64,000 nt of DNA, taken from NCBI GenBank assembly GCA_022565595.1, contig JAIUML010000011.1:62001-126000 (forward strand), given 5' to 3'. Position numbers and translations under genes: made by a program. The notes under the pieces are model-generated. The model saw nothing but the letters and a program-made list of their open reading frames with translations. It searched no databases and was not told where the DNA came from. Positions 40,617 through 49,479 of the stretch are shown here, one piece after another. Every line of letters starts with the position of its first letter. Positions within the stretch are counted from its first letter, which is position 1. The DNA is from Saccharospirillum sp. (lineage in GTDB: Bacteria > Pseudomonadota > Gammaproteobacteria > Pseudomonadales > Natronospirillaceae).

Positions 40617-41570
40617 ATGACACCAGACCAGGAATCATTGTCTGAATTTCACTGGCTGCTTGAAGTCCTGCAGACCATTGATGTTGGCATGCTGGTGGTC
40701 GACCTGGAATTCAATGTGGTGGCCTGGAACGGCTTTATGGAAAACCACAGCGGGATAGCGCCTCAGGATGCGCTAGAGCGTAACCTCTTTGATGTTTTCC
40801 CCGACATTCCCAGAGACTGGTTTGAGCACAAATCACGCACCGTTATTCAACTGCAGAACCGGGCCTTTACGACCTGGGAGCAGCGCCCCTACGTTTTCAA
40901 ATTCAAGAACAACAGGCCCGTTACTGGCACCGCTGAATTCATGTATCAGAACTGCACTTTTATACCCGTAGCAAACATTCGGGGTAAGGTTGAAAGTCTG
41001 TGCATCATTGTTTACGACGTCACCGATGTTGCAGTCAGCAAGTTGGAGCTACAGAAAGCCAATCAGCAACTCAAATACCTGTCACGCACGGACCGCTTAA
41101 CAGCGTTGTTCAATCGAGGTTACTGGGAAGAATTGCTGGAGGCCGAATTTCGCCGACAGCAAAGAGCCAATCGACCCACCAGCCTGATACTGTTCGATAT
41201 TGATCATTTCAAGCCCTTCAACGACACTTACGGCCATACTGTAGGGGATGATGTAATTCGAAAGGTCGCAGAAGTTACTCGTGAGACCGTTCGCAATACC
41301 GATCTTGCTGGTCGCTATGGTGGTGAGGAGTTTGGCATTATATTACCGGACACGCCGCCTCAGGAGGCTGTGTTGTTGGCCGAACGGCTGCGCGAGCGTA
41401 TTGAAGAGATGATTGTCGACAGTCACGATCAAAGACTGCAAGTGACGATCAGCTTGGGTGTGGCAGGCTATGACAGCGAATTGAATGATCATAACCAATG
41501 GATCGACAAGGCGGATCAGGCCTTGTACCTGTCCAAGGAAACGGGCCGCAACAGAGTGACTCTGGCCTAA
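40617..41570 (+). CDS. PAS-GGDEF diguanylate cyclase
   Basis: A 317-residue cytoplasmic protein. An N-terminal PAS domain (about residues 12-130, containing MLVVDLEFNVVAWNGFMENH) is followed by a short coiled linker and a GGDEF domain (about 150-315). The active site is GGEEF at residues 235-239, and the product-inhibition motif RxxD (R226-N-T-D229) lies exactly five residues before it, so it should be an active, feedback-controlled cyclase making c-di-GMP. The ATG at 40617 is preceded by GGAG within the cheC end. It converges on the helicase gene with a four-base overlap. Confidence 0.9.
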   Translation: MTPDQESLSEFHWLLEVLQTIDVGMLVVDLEFNVVAWNGFMENHSGIAPQDALERNLFDVFPDIPRDWFEHKSRTVIQLQNRAFTTWEQRPYVFKFKNNRPVTGTAEFMYQNCTFIPVANIRGKVESLCIIVYDVTDVAVSKLELQKANQQLKYLSRTDRLTALFNRGYWEELLEAEFRRQQRANRPTSLILFDIDHFKPFNDTYGHTVGDDVIRKVAEVTRETVRNTDLAGRYGGEEFGIILPDTPPQEAVLLAERLRERIEEMIVDSHDQRLQVTISLGVAGYDSELNDHNQWIDKADQALYLSKETGRNRVTLA

Positions 41571-43858
41571 AGATGTTCCCCCTCCAATAGCGTCGCCTGT
41601 CTGGCTTCGCGAACCTGCCAATGAGTCGGTAGCCAGCCTGCCTGAAAATAACCCCTGAAACGATCATCCACCAGCCAGATCTGGCCAATATCTGTATCCG
41701 TGCGCACGCACCGGCCCGCTGCCTGAAGCACCTTGTGCAGGCCAGGAAAACGGTAGGCAAAATCAAACCCATCCAGTCCGGCTTGCTGCATGACATTGCG
41801 GATACGCTCATTCACCGGGTTCAACTGCGGCAGCCCCGGCCCGATGACCATGACCCCGGTCAGAGACTTGCCAGGCAGATCTATGCCCTCTGCCAGCACG
41901 CCACCCAGTGGAGCGAACACCATCAACCCATCTTCAGTGGCGAGTCGATCGATCAGAGCCAGGCGTTCGAGCAGAGTGAAGTCTCGTCTTTGGGCAATCA
42001 CACTCGGGTCACTACTGAAGGCGGGCAAGCACAGTGCCAGTTGCTGATAGCTGGAAAAAAACACCAGAGCGTTGCCCGGGGTGTTGCGGCGAAAGGCCCT
42101 TATGAGTGGTGGCAAGGCCTGGGCCAGTTGGGCCTGGTCGCGATAGCGGGTGGAAAGGTCTGTTACCAGGGTGACTTCGAATTGGGTGCTGGTAAAAGGG
42201 GAGGGGAGTGCGAGTTGAACCGCTTGCTCCAGGCCAGTCAAAGTCTTGCTGTAGTGCCAGGGTGTGGCTGTGGCGCTGAAGGCGACGACGGAGCGCACCA
42301 GATCGTGCTTTTCACCGAGCAGTCGCGCCGGGTTCAGGCACAGAATGTCGATGACACGTTCAGCCGGTTTGCCGACCCGATATCGCCAACAGAAGTCTTG
42401 TGGTTCGGCCAACTCATGCAAACGCACAAAGCGGCCAGCATCGAACAACAGTTGTTGCCAGCTTTCTGGCGGCTCCCAGAATGGGCAATCACGTAGCAGG
42501 CTGGCGCTTTGCTGCAACAGGGTGCGCAGTGCCTGAACCAGTGCCTCCGGTGCGAGGTCGGAAAGACCATCCTGTTCAGGCAGGCAGCCTTTCAGTGCTC
42601 GACTGACCGGGTGCAATGCCTGTTGAATGCGTTTTGGCGCCTGGCCCTTGAGTGTTTCAAGGCGTTTGCCGGTAAAGGAGGCGCTGAACATTTGCCTGCC
42701 ACGGTCAACCAGGTTGTGGCACTCATCGATCAACACCGTAACCTCGGCGCCAACCTCCTTTAACAACCAGGGCTGCAAGGCCGTGGTGTCGTACAGATAG
42801 TTCAAATCACCGATCACCAGGTCGGCCCAGAGTGCCCAGTCCTGGCTCAGATAATAGGGGCAGATCTGTTCCTGCTGCGCCAGTTCTGTCAGTGCCTGTT
42901 GGTGCCAGATGGTGCCCTGGTAAAGGCGAGAACGTACTCTGTGCCTTTTGCCATAGTAGTTTTCGGCATAGGGGCAGACACTGCCATCGCAGGGGGTGTC
43001 CGGGCTCAGGCAGAGCCGCTCCTTGGCGCCCAGGGTTATGGTGGTGATGGCCTGGTCCGGCAGGTTGAGCAGGTCCAGGCTATCCAGTACCGCTTTCTGG
43101 CCCGTGGTTTTCATGGTCAGGTAATACAGGCCATCCGTATGGCCTTGCGCCAGAGCCTTCAGCGCCGGAAACAGCGCAGCCAGCGTCTTGCCGGTGCCGG
43201 TGGGGGCTTCGATCAAGGCATTGCGTCCCATGACCTGTGCCTTGTAGACGTTCTCGGCCATGGTGCGTTGGACGGCTCTCATGTCCCGGAAGGGGAAGGC
43301 CAATGCCTTCAAAGCCGTGTTGCGCTGATGCTGGTGGTGCAGGCGGTGCGTCAGCCAGTGGTCGTACTCGGTCAAGGCCGCCACCAGCAGATCGATCAGG
43401 TCCTGTCGTTGCCAGTGCTCATCGCGCGGCCACTCCTGCTGCGTCTGGCTGTGGACATAGGTCAGCCGTACACGGAGGGTGCTCTGATCCGGTGACTGCA
43501 GTGCCCAGAGTGCGGCATAGAAGCGCGCCTGAAGTGCGTTGGACTGATGCACCGTTTCGGGTATTTCTTCTGGCGGTAAACGGCAGCTTTTCAGTTCTTC
43601 GATACCGTCCGCTGAAGCCACATCCAGTCGACCACTGAGACGTAGCTGGCAATCCTCGCTTTGCCAATCCAGTTGCAGGGCTACCTCACACTGATGGCCA
43701 GGACCACGTCGCTGTTGGGTCAGTTGGTGGGTTTCCCGACCCTCCAGGGCGCTGGGGCCGGGCCTGAAGGTGCTGACCAGGTCGCCCTCAGCCTGGCAGA
43801 AGTCGGCGAGGGCGCGCACCGACAGGCGGAACCGGGGCAGGGCATCAGAGGTAGTCAA
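41567..43858 (-). CDS. Fe-S superfamily 2 helicase (DinG/XPD-like) with N-terminal nuclease-like domain
   Basis: A helicase of about 763 residues in the Rad3/XPD/DinG group. N-terminally there is a PD-(D/E)xK nuclease-like domain (GRLDVAS then IEELKSCRLP). Walker A is IEAPTGTGKTLAAL, and the Walker B box is DECH (VLIDECHNLVDRG) instead of DEAH. Four cysteines between (RLCLSPDTPCDGSVCPY and QICPYYL) should hold a 4Fe-4S cluster. The C-terminal motifs include FAPLGGVLAEGIDLPGKSL and QAAGRCVRTDTD. The frame is open to 43912, but a TTG at 43858 with GAGG nine bases upstream gives a smaller overlap with the preceding gene and a better N-terminus. Acts in DNA repair, probably with the VRR-NUC nuclease. 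Confidence 0.85.
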   Translation of the reverse strand: MTTSDALPRFRLSVRALADFCQAEGDLVSTFRPGPSALEGRETHQLTQQRRGPGHQCEVALQLDWQSEDCQLRLSGRLDVASADGIEELKSCRLPPEEIPETVHQSNALQARFYAALWALQSPDQSTLRVRLTYVHSQTQQEWPRDEHWQRQDLIDLLVAALTEYDHWLTHRLHHQHQRNTALKALAFPFRDMRAVQRTMAENVYKAQVMGRNALIEAPTGTGKTLAALFPALKALAQGHTDGLYYLTMKTTGQKAVLDSLDLLNLPDQAITTITLGAKERLCLSPDTPCDGSVCPYAENYYGKRHRVRSRLYQGTIWHQQALTELAQQEQICPYYLSQDWALWADLVIGDLNYLYDTTALQPWLLKEVGAEVTVLIDECHNLVDRGRQMFSASFTGKRLETLKGQAPKRIQQALHPVSRALKGCLPEQDGLSDLAPEALVQALRTLLQQSASLLRDCPFWEPPESWQQLLFDAGRFVRLHELAEPQDFCWRYRVGKPAERVIDILCLNPARLLGEKHDLVRSVVAFSATATPWHYSKTLTGLEQAVQLALPSPFTSTQFEVTLVTDLSTRYRDQAQLAQALPPLIRAFRRNTPGNALVFFSSYQQLALCLPAFSSDPSVIAQRRDFTLLERLALIDRLATEDGLMVFAPLGGVLAEGIDLPGKSLTGVMVIGPGLPQLNPVNERIRNVMQQAGLDGFDFAYRFPGLHKVLQAAGRCVRTDTDIGQIWLVDDRFRGYFQAGWLPTHWQVREARQATLLEGEHL

Positions 43859-45464
43859 TGTACCAGACCTCAGCCGGTATACCGGCACTGGCAAAGCGCT
43901 GAAGCCAGTCACGCTGGTTGTCCTGCAATCGATCGCCCGGGCCCTTGATCTCGATCCAGCGGTACCCCGTATCGGTCAGTTGAAAGAGGTCCGGAAAGCC
44001 AGAGCGATGGCGTTTCAGGTCACGCCATAGATGGTCGAAAATGGTGCACCAGTGAGCCCAGGGAACTCGATCGAAACAGCGCAGCAGCCAGGGCAATTCC
44101 AGAGCGGGCCAGTGCACAAAGGGGTTCATCAAGCCCTCCTTGGCATGCCAGGTGTCGGTCAGGCGTTGCCGCGCGATTTCGGGCGTCAGTTGCTGCTTCA
44201 ACTGTTCGCGGCTGGTATGACGTCTGTTCAGAAAATCCGGGTGGTAAAGGTCGCTTGGGCCCTGTTGAAAAGGGTGGTGAAAGGCGCCGGGAGTATCGGC
44301 AAAGACAGTGGGCCAGTGAATCAGGCCGAAGATACCCAGGGGCAAGAGGTTTTCCAGCCAACAGGCCTGATCGAGCTGTTCGCAAACCAGCAACTCAACA
44401 CAAAGGTCGCCTCGCGGCAAACTGTGGCGACTTTCTTTTATCGGCAGGCTTGTGTCGCTATGTACCGGTTGGCGCAACTTGCGCGCCACTCGGGGCTGGA
44501 AACGGCTGTAAAAGCGAGCCTCACTGCTGTCTCCAGGGTCTGCTTTGATCTGTTGAAGAAGGTCCCAGCAGGCTTCAAACTCGTTCTGTTTATAGCGTAT
44601 CCGACACTGGCGCTCGCGCGCAGGTGGCTGGTTATGGCTGTTGAACAGACGCAGTGCCATGGGCCATTCCTGCCATTGCTCCAGACGGTACCCGATGCGA
44701 TTGGACAACCGCTGATAGCGACGCGCAGCGGCCGGGTACCATTCAATGGACAGCAAGCGCTCAGCAACATTCAAGAGGCCTTCACTGTCTCCAGCCAATT
44801 CGGCGACGTCGGCTTCGGCTCGCAAATCATTCAGATACAGGTGCTGTTCGACTTCAATACGCTGCTGATAAGCCCGGCTGGCTTTGGAAAGTGAATAGGA
44901 TTCGTAACGAAACAGGCCAAGGTCCGCCAATACAAAGTCCGTCAGGGATTGTTGCTCATTGCCAAAGTAAAGCAGTTGCAGGCAGCGCAATTGCGACCAG
45001 TGTAGCGGCTCTATCAGAGTATCGGCGACGCCCCAGTCGGCGGCTGACAATCGCTCTTGTCGTTCGGTAAGTTCAGCCAATAAACGGGCCTTGCTGGCTT
45101 TTTTATCGGTTACCCAGTCGAGTTGTCTTAACTCAGGCAGGGTCAGAGACGATGCCAGTTCTTCCGCACTCACCAAGGGTGAGAGGTCGACCATACCGCG
45201 TTCGGAGAGTACCTGAAGCGCTGTGTCGATGTCGGGTATTTCTGAATAACGAAGTTTGCTGAGTCGAAACCTGGGACCCTTGCGGGTATAAAACCGGACC
45301 AGCAGTCGAGCCGGAGCGGTTTCCAGACGGTCGAAATCAGCGATGAATTGGCGTTCAGACTCTGTTAGAAGGTCGTCATATCGGGCAGATACCGTCGCCA
45401 ACAGGGTGCGGAAATTATCGAGGTAGTAGCCGACGGGTAAATCCGACGGTGGGGCGACGGTCAT
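43845..45464 (-). CDS. VRR-NUC domain nuclease, FAN1-like
   Basis: A 539-residue protein with the architecture of bacterial FAN1: an N-terminal DNA-binding/SAP-like region, a long helical TPR-like middle and a C-terminal VRR-NUC nuclease (about residues 440-539). The nuclease residues are visible in GFPDLF and WIEIKGPGDRLQDNQRDWL. FAN1 cuts 5' flaps and unhooks interstrand crosslinks. It overlaps the helicase gene by 14 bases and lies five bases after ruvX. Confidence 0.87.
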   Translation of the reverse strand: MTVAPPSDLPVGYYLDNFRTLLATVSARYDDLLTESERQFIADFDRLETAPARLLVRFYTRKGPRFRLSKLRYSEIPDIDTALQVLSERGMVDLSPLVSAEELASSLTLPELRQLDWVTDKKASKARLLAELTERQERLSAADWGVADTLIEPLHWSQLRCLQLLYFGNEQQSLTDFVLADLGLFRYESYSLSKASRAYQQRIEVEQHLYLNDLRAEADVAELAGDSEGLLNVAERLLSIEWYPAAARRYQRLSNRIGYRLEQWQEWPMALRLFNSHNQPPARERQCRIRYKQNEFEACWDLLQQIKADPGDSSEARFYSRFQPRVARKLRQPVHSDTSLPIKESRHSLPRGDLCVELLVCEQLDQACWLENLLPLGIFGLIHWPTVFADTPGAFHHPFQQGPSDLYHPDFLNRRHTSREQLKQQLTPEIARQRLTDTWHAKEGLMNPFVHWPALELPWLLRCFDRVPWAHWCTIFDHLWRDLKRHRSGFPDLFQLTDTGYRWIEIKGPGDRLQDNQRDWLQRFASAGIPAEVWYIDYL

Positions 45465-45469
45465 CGGGC

Positions 45470-45901
45470 TTACTCCGCTTGTTGCAGGTAGGTCTCCAGG
45501 ATCAACTTTGCCGAGAGGCTATCGACATTGGCCAGCCGAGCCTTGTGCAGGGAACTACCTTCACGGCCCATCTGCTGCCGTGCTTCGCGGCTGCTCAAGC
45601 GCTCGTCTACACCGATGGCAGGAAGACCATAGCGGCCGTGCAGGCGTTTGCGGAATTTGTTGGCTCGCACCAGTATCTCGTTTTCACTGCCGTCCATGTT
45701 GTAAGGCATGCCTACGACGAAGCCAGCGGGTTGCCAGTCCTTGATCAGGCGGTCGATGTCGTCCCAGTTCGGTATGCCATCGCGCACGCGCAGGCTGTCC
45801 AGAGGGGTCGCCGTTGCAGTAATGCGTTGGCCGACAGCGACCCCGATCCAGCCGAGGCCAAAGTCGAATCCGATCCAGCGCTGTTCTCTGTCAGCACTCA
45901 T
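45470..45901 (-). CDS. ruvX: Putative Holliday junction resolvase / pre-16S rRNA nuclease YqgF
   Basis: A 143-residue RNase H-fold protein (YqgF/RuvX). Motifs: IGFDFGLGWIGVAVGQ near the N-terminus, VVGMPYNMDGSENE in the middle and GVDERLSSREARQQM towards the end, giving the acidic residues expected for metal binding. YqgF is essential in E. coli and trims pre-16S rRNA; a Holliday junction role was proposed on fold. It overlaps the tonB stop by four bases. The yqgE/algH gene that usually precedes it is not here. Confidence 0.93.
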   Translation of the reverse strand: MSADREQRWIGFDFGLGWIGVAVGQRITATATPLDSLRVRDGIPNWDDIDRLIKDWQPAGFVVGMPYNMDGSENEILVRANKFRKRLHGRYGLPAIGVDERLSSREARQQMGREGSSLHKARLANVDSLSAKLILETYLQQAE

Positions 45902-46782
45902 GATTCACGGCGGAACTGTTGATCGGTGCGGAACTGCCAGGTGCGGATGATTTCGAGCACGTCGTACTCCTGACGCATTTCAAGGCTGAATTCGTCGTAT
46001 GGAGCGGCCAGATGGACGATGCGTTTGGCCGCTTCGTCCAGTACGGTATGCCCAGAGCTTTGCATTACGGTCACCTCGTCCAGGCTACCGTCAGCGCGAA
46101 TACGAACCGCCAGTCGTACACTGCCGGTCAGTCGTTCCTGACGAGCAGCCTGAGGGTAGTTCTGGTTGCCAATTCGCTCGACATCTTCGAGCCATTGAAC
46201 CACATAGGCTGCATCCAGGGCACGCCTGGCCGATACGGCCGTCAGGGTGCGCACACGTGGACGGTTGGCGTAGTTCTGTCGGCTTTCATCCAGCATGGCG
46301 CGCAGAGTAGCAATGTCGTCAATCTGGCTAAGCATCATCGGGTCACGACTGGCGACCTCAGGGTCGACTATCGCTTCTTCCTCTGCCTGATCCTGCACCT
46401 GATTATTGGCATTGGCTGAGGTAGTCAGCAACCGATACTGCGCCATTTCCTGTTCGCTGAACTGAAATTGCTGCACCTGGGGAGTGGTCTGAAAAATCTG
46501 ATTGTCTTCGATTTCGGCCTGCTCAGTGGTGGTCAACATGGCCTTCTCGTCCAGTGTACCACTGCCTTGCTGATCGGCATCGGCCAGAAAATCGGCCTCA
46601 TCAAGAGGCGTTTGCTGCTGGCTGCGGTGCTGAGCCAGGGTGACATCCAGAGTCGGTGGTGTCTGCATCTTGTCGGGCAAAGTGAAGCTCACACCGAAAA
46701 TCAGCAGAGCGTGAAGGCCTAAAGCCAGAAAAAGCGTAAAACTCAAGCGGTCAGCGGCTCCGACGCTCACTGCAGTAGACAT
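45898..46782 (-). CDS. TonB-family energy transducer protein
   Basis: A 294-residue protein with one N-terminal membrane helix (about residues 14-34), a long acidic, Gln-rich linker (about 50-180) in place of the usual Pro/Lys-rich region, and a C-terminal TonB domain (about 205-285, with NYPQAARQERLTGSVRLAVR and VTVMQSSGHTVLDEAAKRIV). It spans the periplasm and couples inner-membrane energy to an outer-membrane partner. A TonB-like gene is found at the same place, between gshB and ruvX, in Pseudomonas, where it is linked to twitching. No exbB/exbD nearby. Confidence 0.85.
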   Translation of the reverse strand: MSTAVSVGAADRLSFTLFLALGLHALLIFGVSFTLPDKMQTPPTLDVTLAQHRSQQQTPLDEADFLADADQQGSGTLDEKAMLTTTEQAEIEDNQIFQTTPQVQQFQFSEQEMAQYRLLTTSANANNQVQDQAEEEAIVDPEVASRDPMMLSQIDDIATLRAMLDESRQNYANRPRVRTLTAVSARRALDAAYVVQWLEDVERIGNQNYPQAARQERLTGSVRLAVRIRADGSLDEVTVMQSSGHTVLDEAAKRIVHLAAPYDEFSLEMRQEYDVLEIIRTWQFRTDQQFRRES

Positions 46783-47735
46783 CAGGCTTGGCTCCGTATT
46801 CCTGCAATAACGTCCATCAACTGACCACCGATATCGGTATCGTAGGCGTTATCGATCTCGCGGATACAGGTTGGGCTGGTAACGTTGATCTCGGTCAGGT
46901 AGTCGCCGATGACATCCAGGCCAACAAAGAGGAGCCCCTGACGCTTCAGCTCGGGGCCCACTTGTTGGGCAATCCATCGATCCCGATCAGTCAATGGTTG
47001 AGCTCGGCCCTGACCACCGGCAGCCAGATTGCCCCGGGTTTCCCCTTTGGCCGGAATTCGTGCCAGGCAGTAATCCACTGCTTCGCCATTGATCAGCAGA
47101 ATCCTTTTGTCACCCTCTTTTATCTGTGGCAGATACTTTTGCGCCATGATCTGTTGTTGCCCGTGACCGGTCAGTGTTTCAATGATCACACTGACATTGG
47201 GGTCATCCTCTTTTAGTCGGAAGATGGAACTGCCGCCCATACCATCCAGCGGCTTGAAAATGACATCGCCATGCTCTGCGTGGAATGCCTTTAATAAAGC
47301 GGCATCGCGGCTGATCAGATTGGGTGGTGAACATTCCGAAAACGCCGTAGCGTAGACTTTTTCGTTGCAGTCTCGCAGCGCCTGAGGTTTATTCACGATC
47401 AGCGTGCCTTTTTGTTCGGCGCGTTCCAGTATGTAGGTAGCGTAAATATATTCGTTATCGAAGGGTGGATCTTTGCGCATCAGCACAACATCCAGCTCAT
47501 CAAGACGAGAGTTTTGCACGTCTCCCAGCTCATAAAAGTGATCTGGTTCACGAAATACGCTCAAAGGTCGCATTTTCGCCCAGGCTTCGCCGTGGTTGAG
47601 GTACAAGTCCGCCTGGGTCATGTAGAATAATTGCCAACCTCGATCGGCTGCGGCCCATAGCATGGCCAGTGAGCTGTCTTTTTTGTAGCTGATCGATGCA
47701 ATCGGATCCATTACGATCCCAATTTTGAGTTTCAT
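46782..47735 (-). CDS. gshB: Glutathione synthetase
   Basis: A 317-residue ATP-grasp enzyme that adds glycine to gamma-glutamylcysteine. Motifs: KLKIGIVMDPIASISYKKD at the start, FKPLDGMGGSSIFRL in the ATP-binding region and GLDVIGDYLTEINVTSPTC near the end. The ATG at 47735 was preferred to the upstream ATG at 47795 because it gives the family N-terminus. Its stop shares one base with the tonB start. Divergent from pilG. Confidence 0.95.
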   Translation of the reverse strand: MKLKIGIVMDPIASISYKKDSSLAMLWAAADRGWQLFYMTQADLYLNHGEAWAKMRPLSVFREPDHFYELGDVQNSRLDELDVVLMRKDPPFDNEYIYATYILERAEQKGTLIVNKPQALRDCNEKVYATAFSECSPPNLISRDAALLKAFHAEHGDVIFKPLDGMGGSSIFRLKEDDPNVSVIIETLTGHGQQQIMAQKYLPQIKEGDKRILLINGEAVDYCLARIPAKGETRGNLAAGGQGRAQPLTDRDRWIAQQVGPELKRQGLLFVGLDVIGDYLTEINVTSPTCIREIDNAYDTDIGGQLMDVIAGIRSQA

Positions 47736-48042
47736 GACTGGCCTCGGGTAAGTCTTGGCTGCTATGGTAATAGAAGATGAGTAATGCAAAAACAACTTTC
47801 TTTACAGCCAGTTATAGCGAATAGCTAGAAACTGTGATAAAAGTTTGAGACTAACGAAGGTCGCGTGTGAGCGTTCAGCGCTCTTCTTACGCCGTTAGGG
47901 GTCCTATCTTCGGTATTGTAGCGACCCACGCCGCCTGCGCGGCACCCAATAGGCCAGTTGGGATAGGGCTGCACTGTGGCAGTGCAGCGACAATAATCAA
48001 TGAAAATGTCGGATTTTACCGCTTTCAACCCTGGGACGACCT
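47736..48042. promoter_or_regulatory. Divergent intergenic region gshB / pilG with REP-like element
   Basis: 307 bases between divergent genes. The gshB side is AT-rich (47760-47830) and contains TTTACA at 47801-47806, a possible -35 box for pilG, but no convincing -10 at the right distance. The middle part holds a REP-like structured element, entered separately. The pilG start is preceded by GGGACGACCT, a weak ribosome-binding site. Confidence 0.4.
47903..47991. repeat. REP-like double hairpin upstream of pilG
   Basis: Two perfect hairpins: GCCGC-CTGC-GCGGC (47930-47943) and CTGCACTG-TGG-CAGTGCAG (47969-47987). They lie inside an outer inverted pair CCTATC/GATAGG (47903-47908 and 47962-47967) and near direct repeats TGTAGCGAC/TGCAGCGAC (47917-47925, 47983-47991). 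The layout resembles REP pairs seen between genes in gammaproteobacteria. It is different from the repeat at 15248 and 30401. Confidence 0.5.
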
Positions 48043-48423
48043 ATGGAAAACCGCTTTGAAAGCCTGAAGGTGATGGTGATAGATGATTCCAAAACCATCC
48101 GCCGCACGGCAGAAACCTTGCTGAAAAAAGTTGGCTGCGAAGTCACAACAGCGACGGACGGCTTTGATGCCTTGGCCAAGATTGCCGATACCAAGCCAGA
48201 CATCATCTTTGTCGATATCATGATGCCTCGCCTGGATGGATATCAGACCTGCGCATTGATCAAGAACAACAGTTCTTTCAAGGAAACCCCTGTCATCATG
48301 CTGTCCAGCAAGGACGGTCTCTTTGATAAAGCAAAGGGGCGCATCGTTGGTAGTGATCAATATCTTACCAAGCCGTTTGGCAAGGAAGAGCTGCTTGGTG
48401 CAATACGTGATTATGTTAAATAA
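48043..48423 (+). CDS. pilG: Twitching motility response regulator PilG
   Basis: A 126-residue single-domain receiver. The acid pair is at about residues 14-15 (VMVIDDSKTIRR), the phosphorylated Asp lies in FVDIMMPRLDG, and the lysine in YLTKPFGKEEL. In Pseudomonas PilG is the main output of the Chp system, promoting pilus extension and cAMP synthesis. First gene of the cluster, 67 bases before pilH. Confidence 0.93.
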   Translation: MENRFESLKVMVIDDSKTIRRTAETLLKKVGCEVTTATDGFDALAKIADTKPDIIFVDIMMPRLDGYQTCALIKNNSSFKETPVIMLSSKDGLFDKAKGRIVGSDQYLTKPFGKEELLGAIRDYVK

Positions 48424-48490
48424 AGTCACTTGAACATTGGGGCCGGACGCGTTGTGTGCGCTGGCGATAACATGATGATATGGGTGGAAC

Positions 48491-48868
48491 ATGGCACGCA
48501 TTTTAATAGTTGATGACTCTCCGACAGAAACTTACGCCTTTCAGGGTATGCTGGAGAAGCACGGTCACGAAGTACTGACAGCCGACAACGGTGCCGATGG
48601 AGTAGCCCTGGCACGCCAGGAACTGCCCGATGTGGTATTGATGGATATCGTCATGCCCGGTTTGAACGGCTTTCAGGCAACCCGTCAATTGACGAAAGGC
48701 GCCGATACTGCTCACATACCGGTGGTGATCGTTACCACCAAGGATCAGGAGACCGATCGAGTCTGGGGCCGTCGTCAAGGTGCCAGTGGCTACCTGGTCA
48801 AGCCGGTGAATGAGGATCAGTTACGCGAGACAGTCGAGGCTGTTTTGGCGGGCAAAGTCCAGGATTGA
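48491..48868 (+). CDS. pilH: Twitching motility response regulator PilH
   Basis: A 125-residue receiver protein. Asp pair in ILIVDDSPTETYAFQ, phosphorylation site in VLMDIVMPGLNGFQATRQL, lysine in YLVKPVNEDQL. The MPGLNGF variant (Leu-Asn in place of the usual Met-Asp-Gly) is typical of PilH. PilH acts as a phosphate sink or counterweight to PilG. pilI starts ten bases after its stop. Confidence 0.93.
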   Translation: MARILIVDDSPTETYAFQGMLEKHGHEVLTADNGADGVALARQELPDVVLMDIVMPGLNGFQATRQLTKGADTAHIPVVIVTTKDQETDRVWGRRQGASGYLVKPVNEDQLRETVEAVLAGKVQD

Positions 48869-48878
48869 CCTGACGCCT

Positions 48879-49415
48879 ATGTCTGACTTGTCCCCTATCC
48901 AACTGCTGCGCAGCATTGCTGCACGCTGCCGTAGCCAGGCCGCTGGCCTGCCAGAGCAGGAGGAAGTCAGGGCCACCTGGAGTGGCATTGGCTTTCGCCT
49001 GGGACGACACTTCTTCGTTTCGGCCATGGAAGAAATAACCGAGATTCTCCGCGTTCCCGCCGTTACCCGATTGCCAAATGTCAAACCCTGGGTTCAGGGC
49101 GTGGCCAACGTGCGCGGACGCTTGATTCCTGTCGTTGATCTGGATGCTTTTTTTGAAACGCCCAGCCAGGAGGGTATGCGTAACCGGCGCATCCTGGTCA
49201 TTGATCAGCAGGACCAGACGGACGGACTTATAGTCGATGGTGTAGAAGGGATGCAGTATTTTCCGGTGGATGATTTCGTCGCCGAAGTACCCGACTTGCC
49301 AGCAGCGATACAGCCCTATGTCCGGGGTCATTATCAACGGGACGACCGTGTTTGGTCAGTGATCAGCATGGCTGATCTCTATAACAACGAGTTGTTCCAG
49401 GATGTTGCGGTATAG
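48879..49415 (+). CDS. pilI: CheW-type coupling protein PilI
   Basis: A 178-residue CheW-domain protein that links the MCP PilJ to the kinase ChpA. Family patterns: GFRLGRHFFVSAMEEITEI, VTRLPNVKPWVQGVANVRG and RLIPVVDLDAFF. The ATG at 48879 begins the usual N-terminus; the frame is open upstream into pilH. pilJ follows after 64 bases. Confidence 0.92.
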   Translation: MSDLSPIQLLRSIAARCRSQAAGLPEQEEVRATWSGIGFRLGRHFFVSAMEEITEILRVPAVTRLPNVKPWVQGVANVRGRLIPVVDLDAFFETPSQEGMRNRRILVIDQQDQTDGLIVDGVEGMQYFPVDDFVAEVPDLPAAIQPYVRGHYQRDDRVWSVISMADLYNNELFQDVAV

Positions 49416-49479
49416 GCAACGAGCCGCGCACATTAAAAAATACGGTATAACAGCCTGAGACCGAACTGGAGTTCGAATA

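Noticed and set aside
43858-43912. Upstream start for the Fe-S helicase
   Set aside because: It would overlap the VRR-NUC gene by 68 bases and adds residues that do not resemble the family; the TTG at 43858 fits better.
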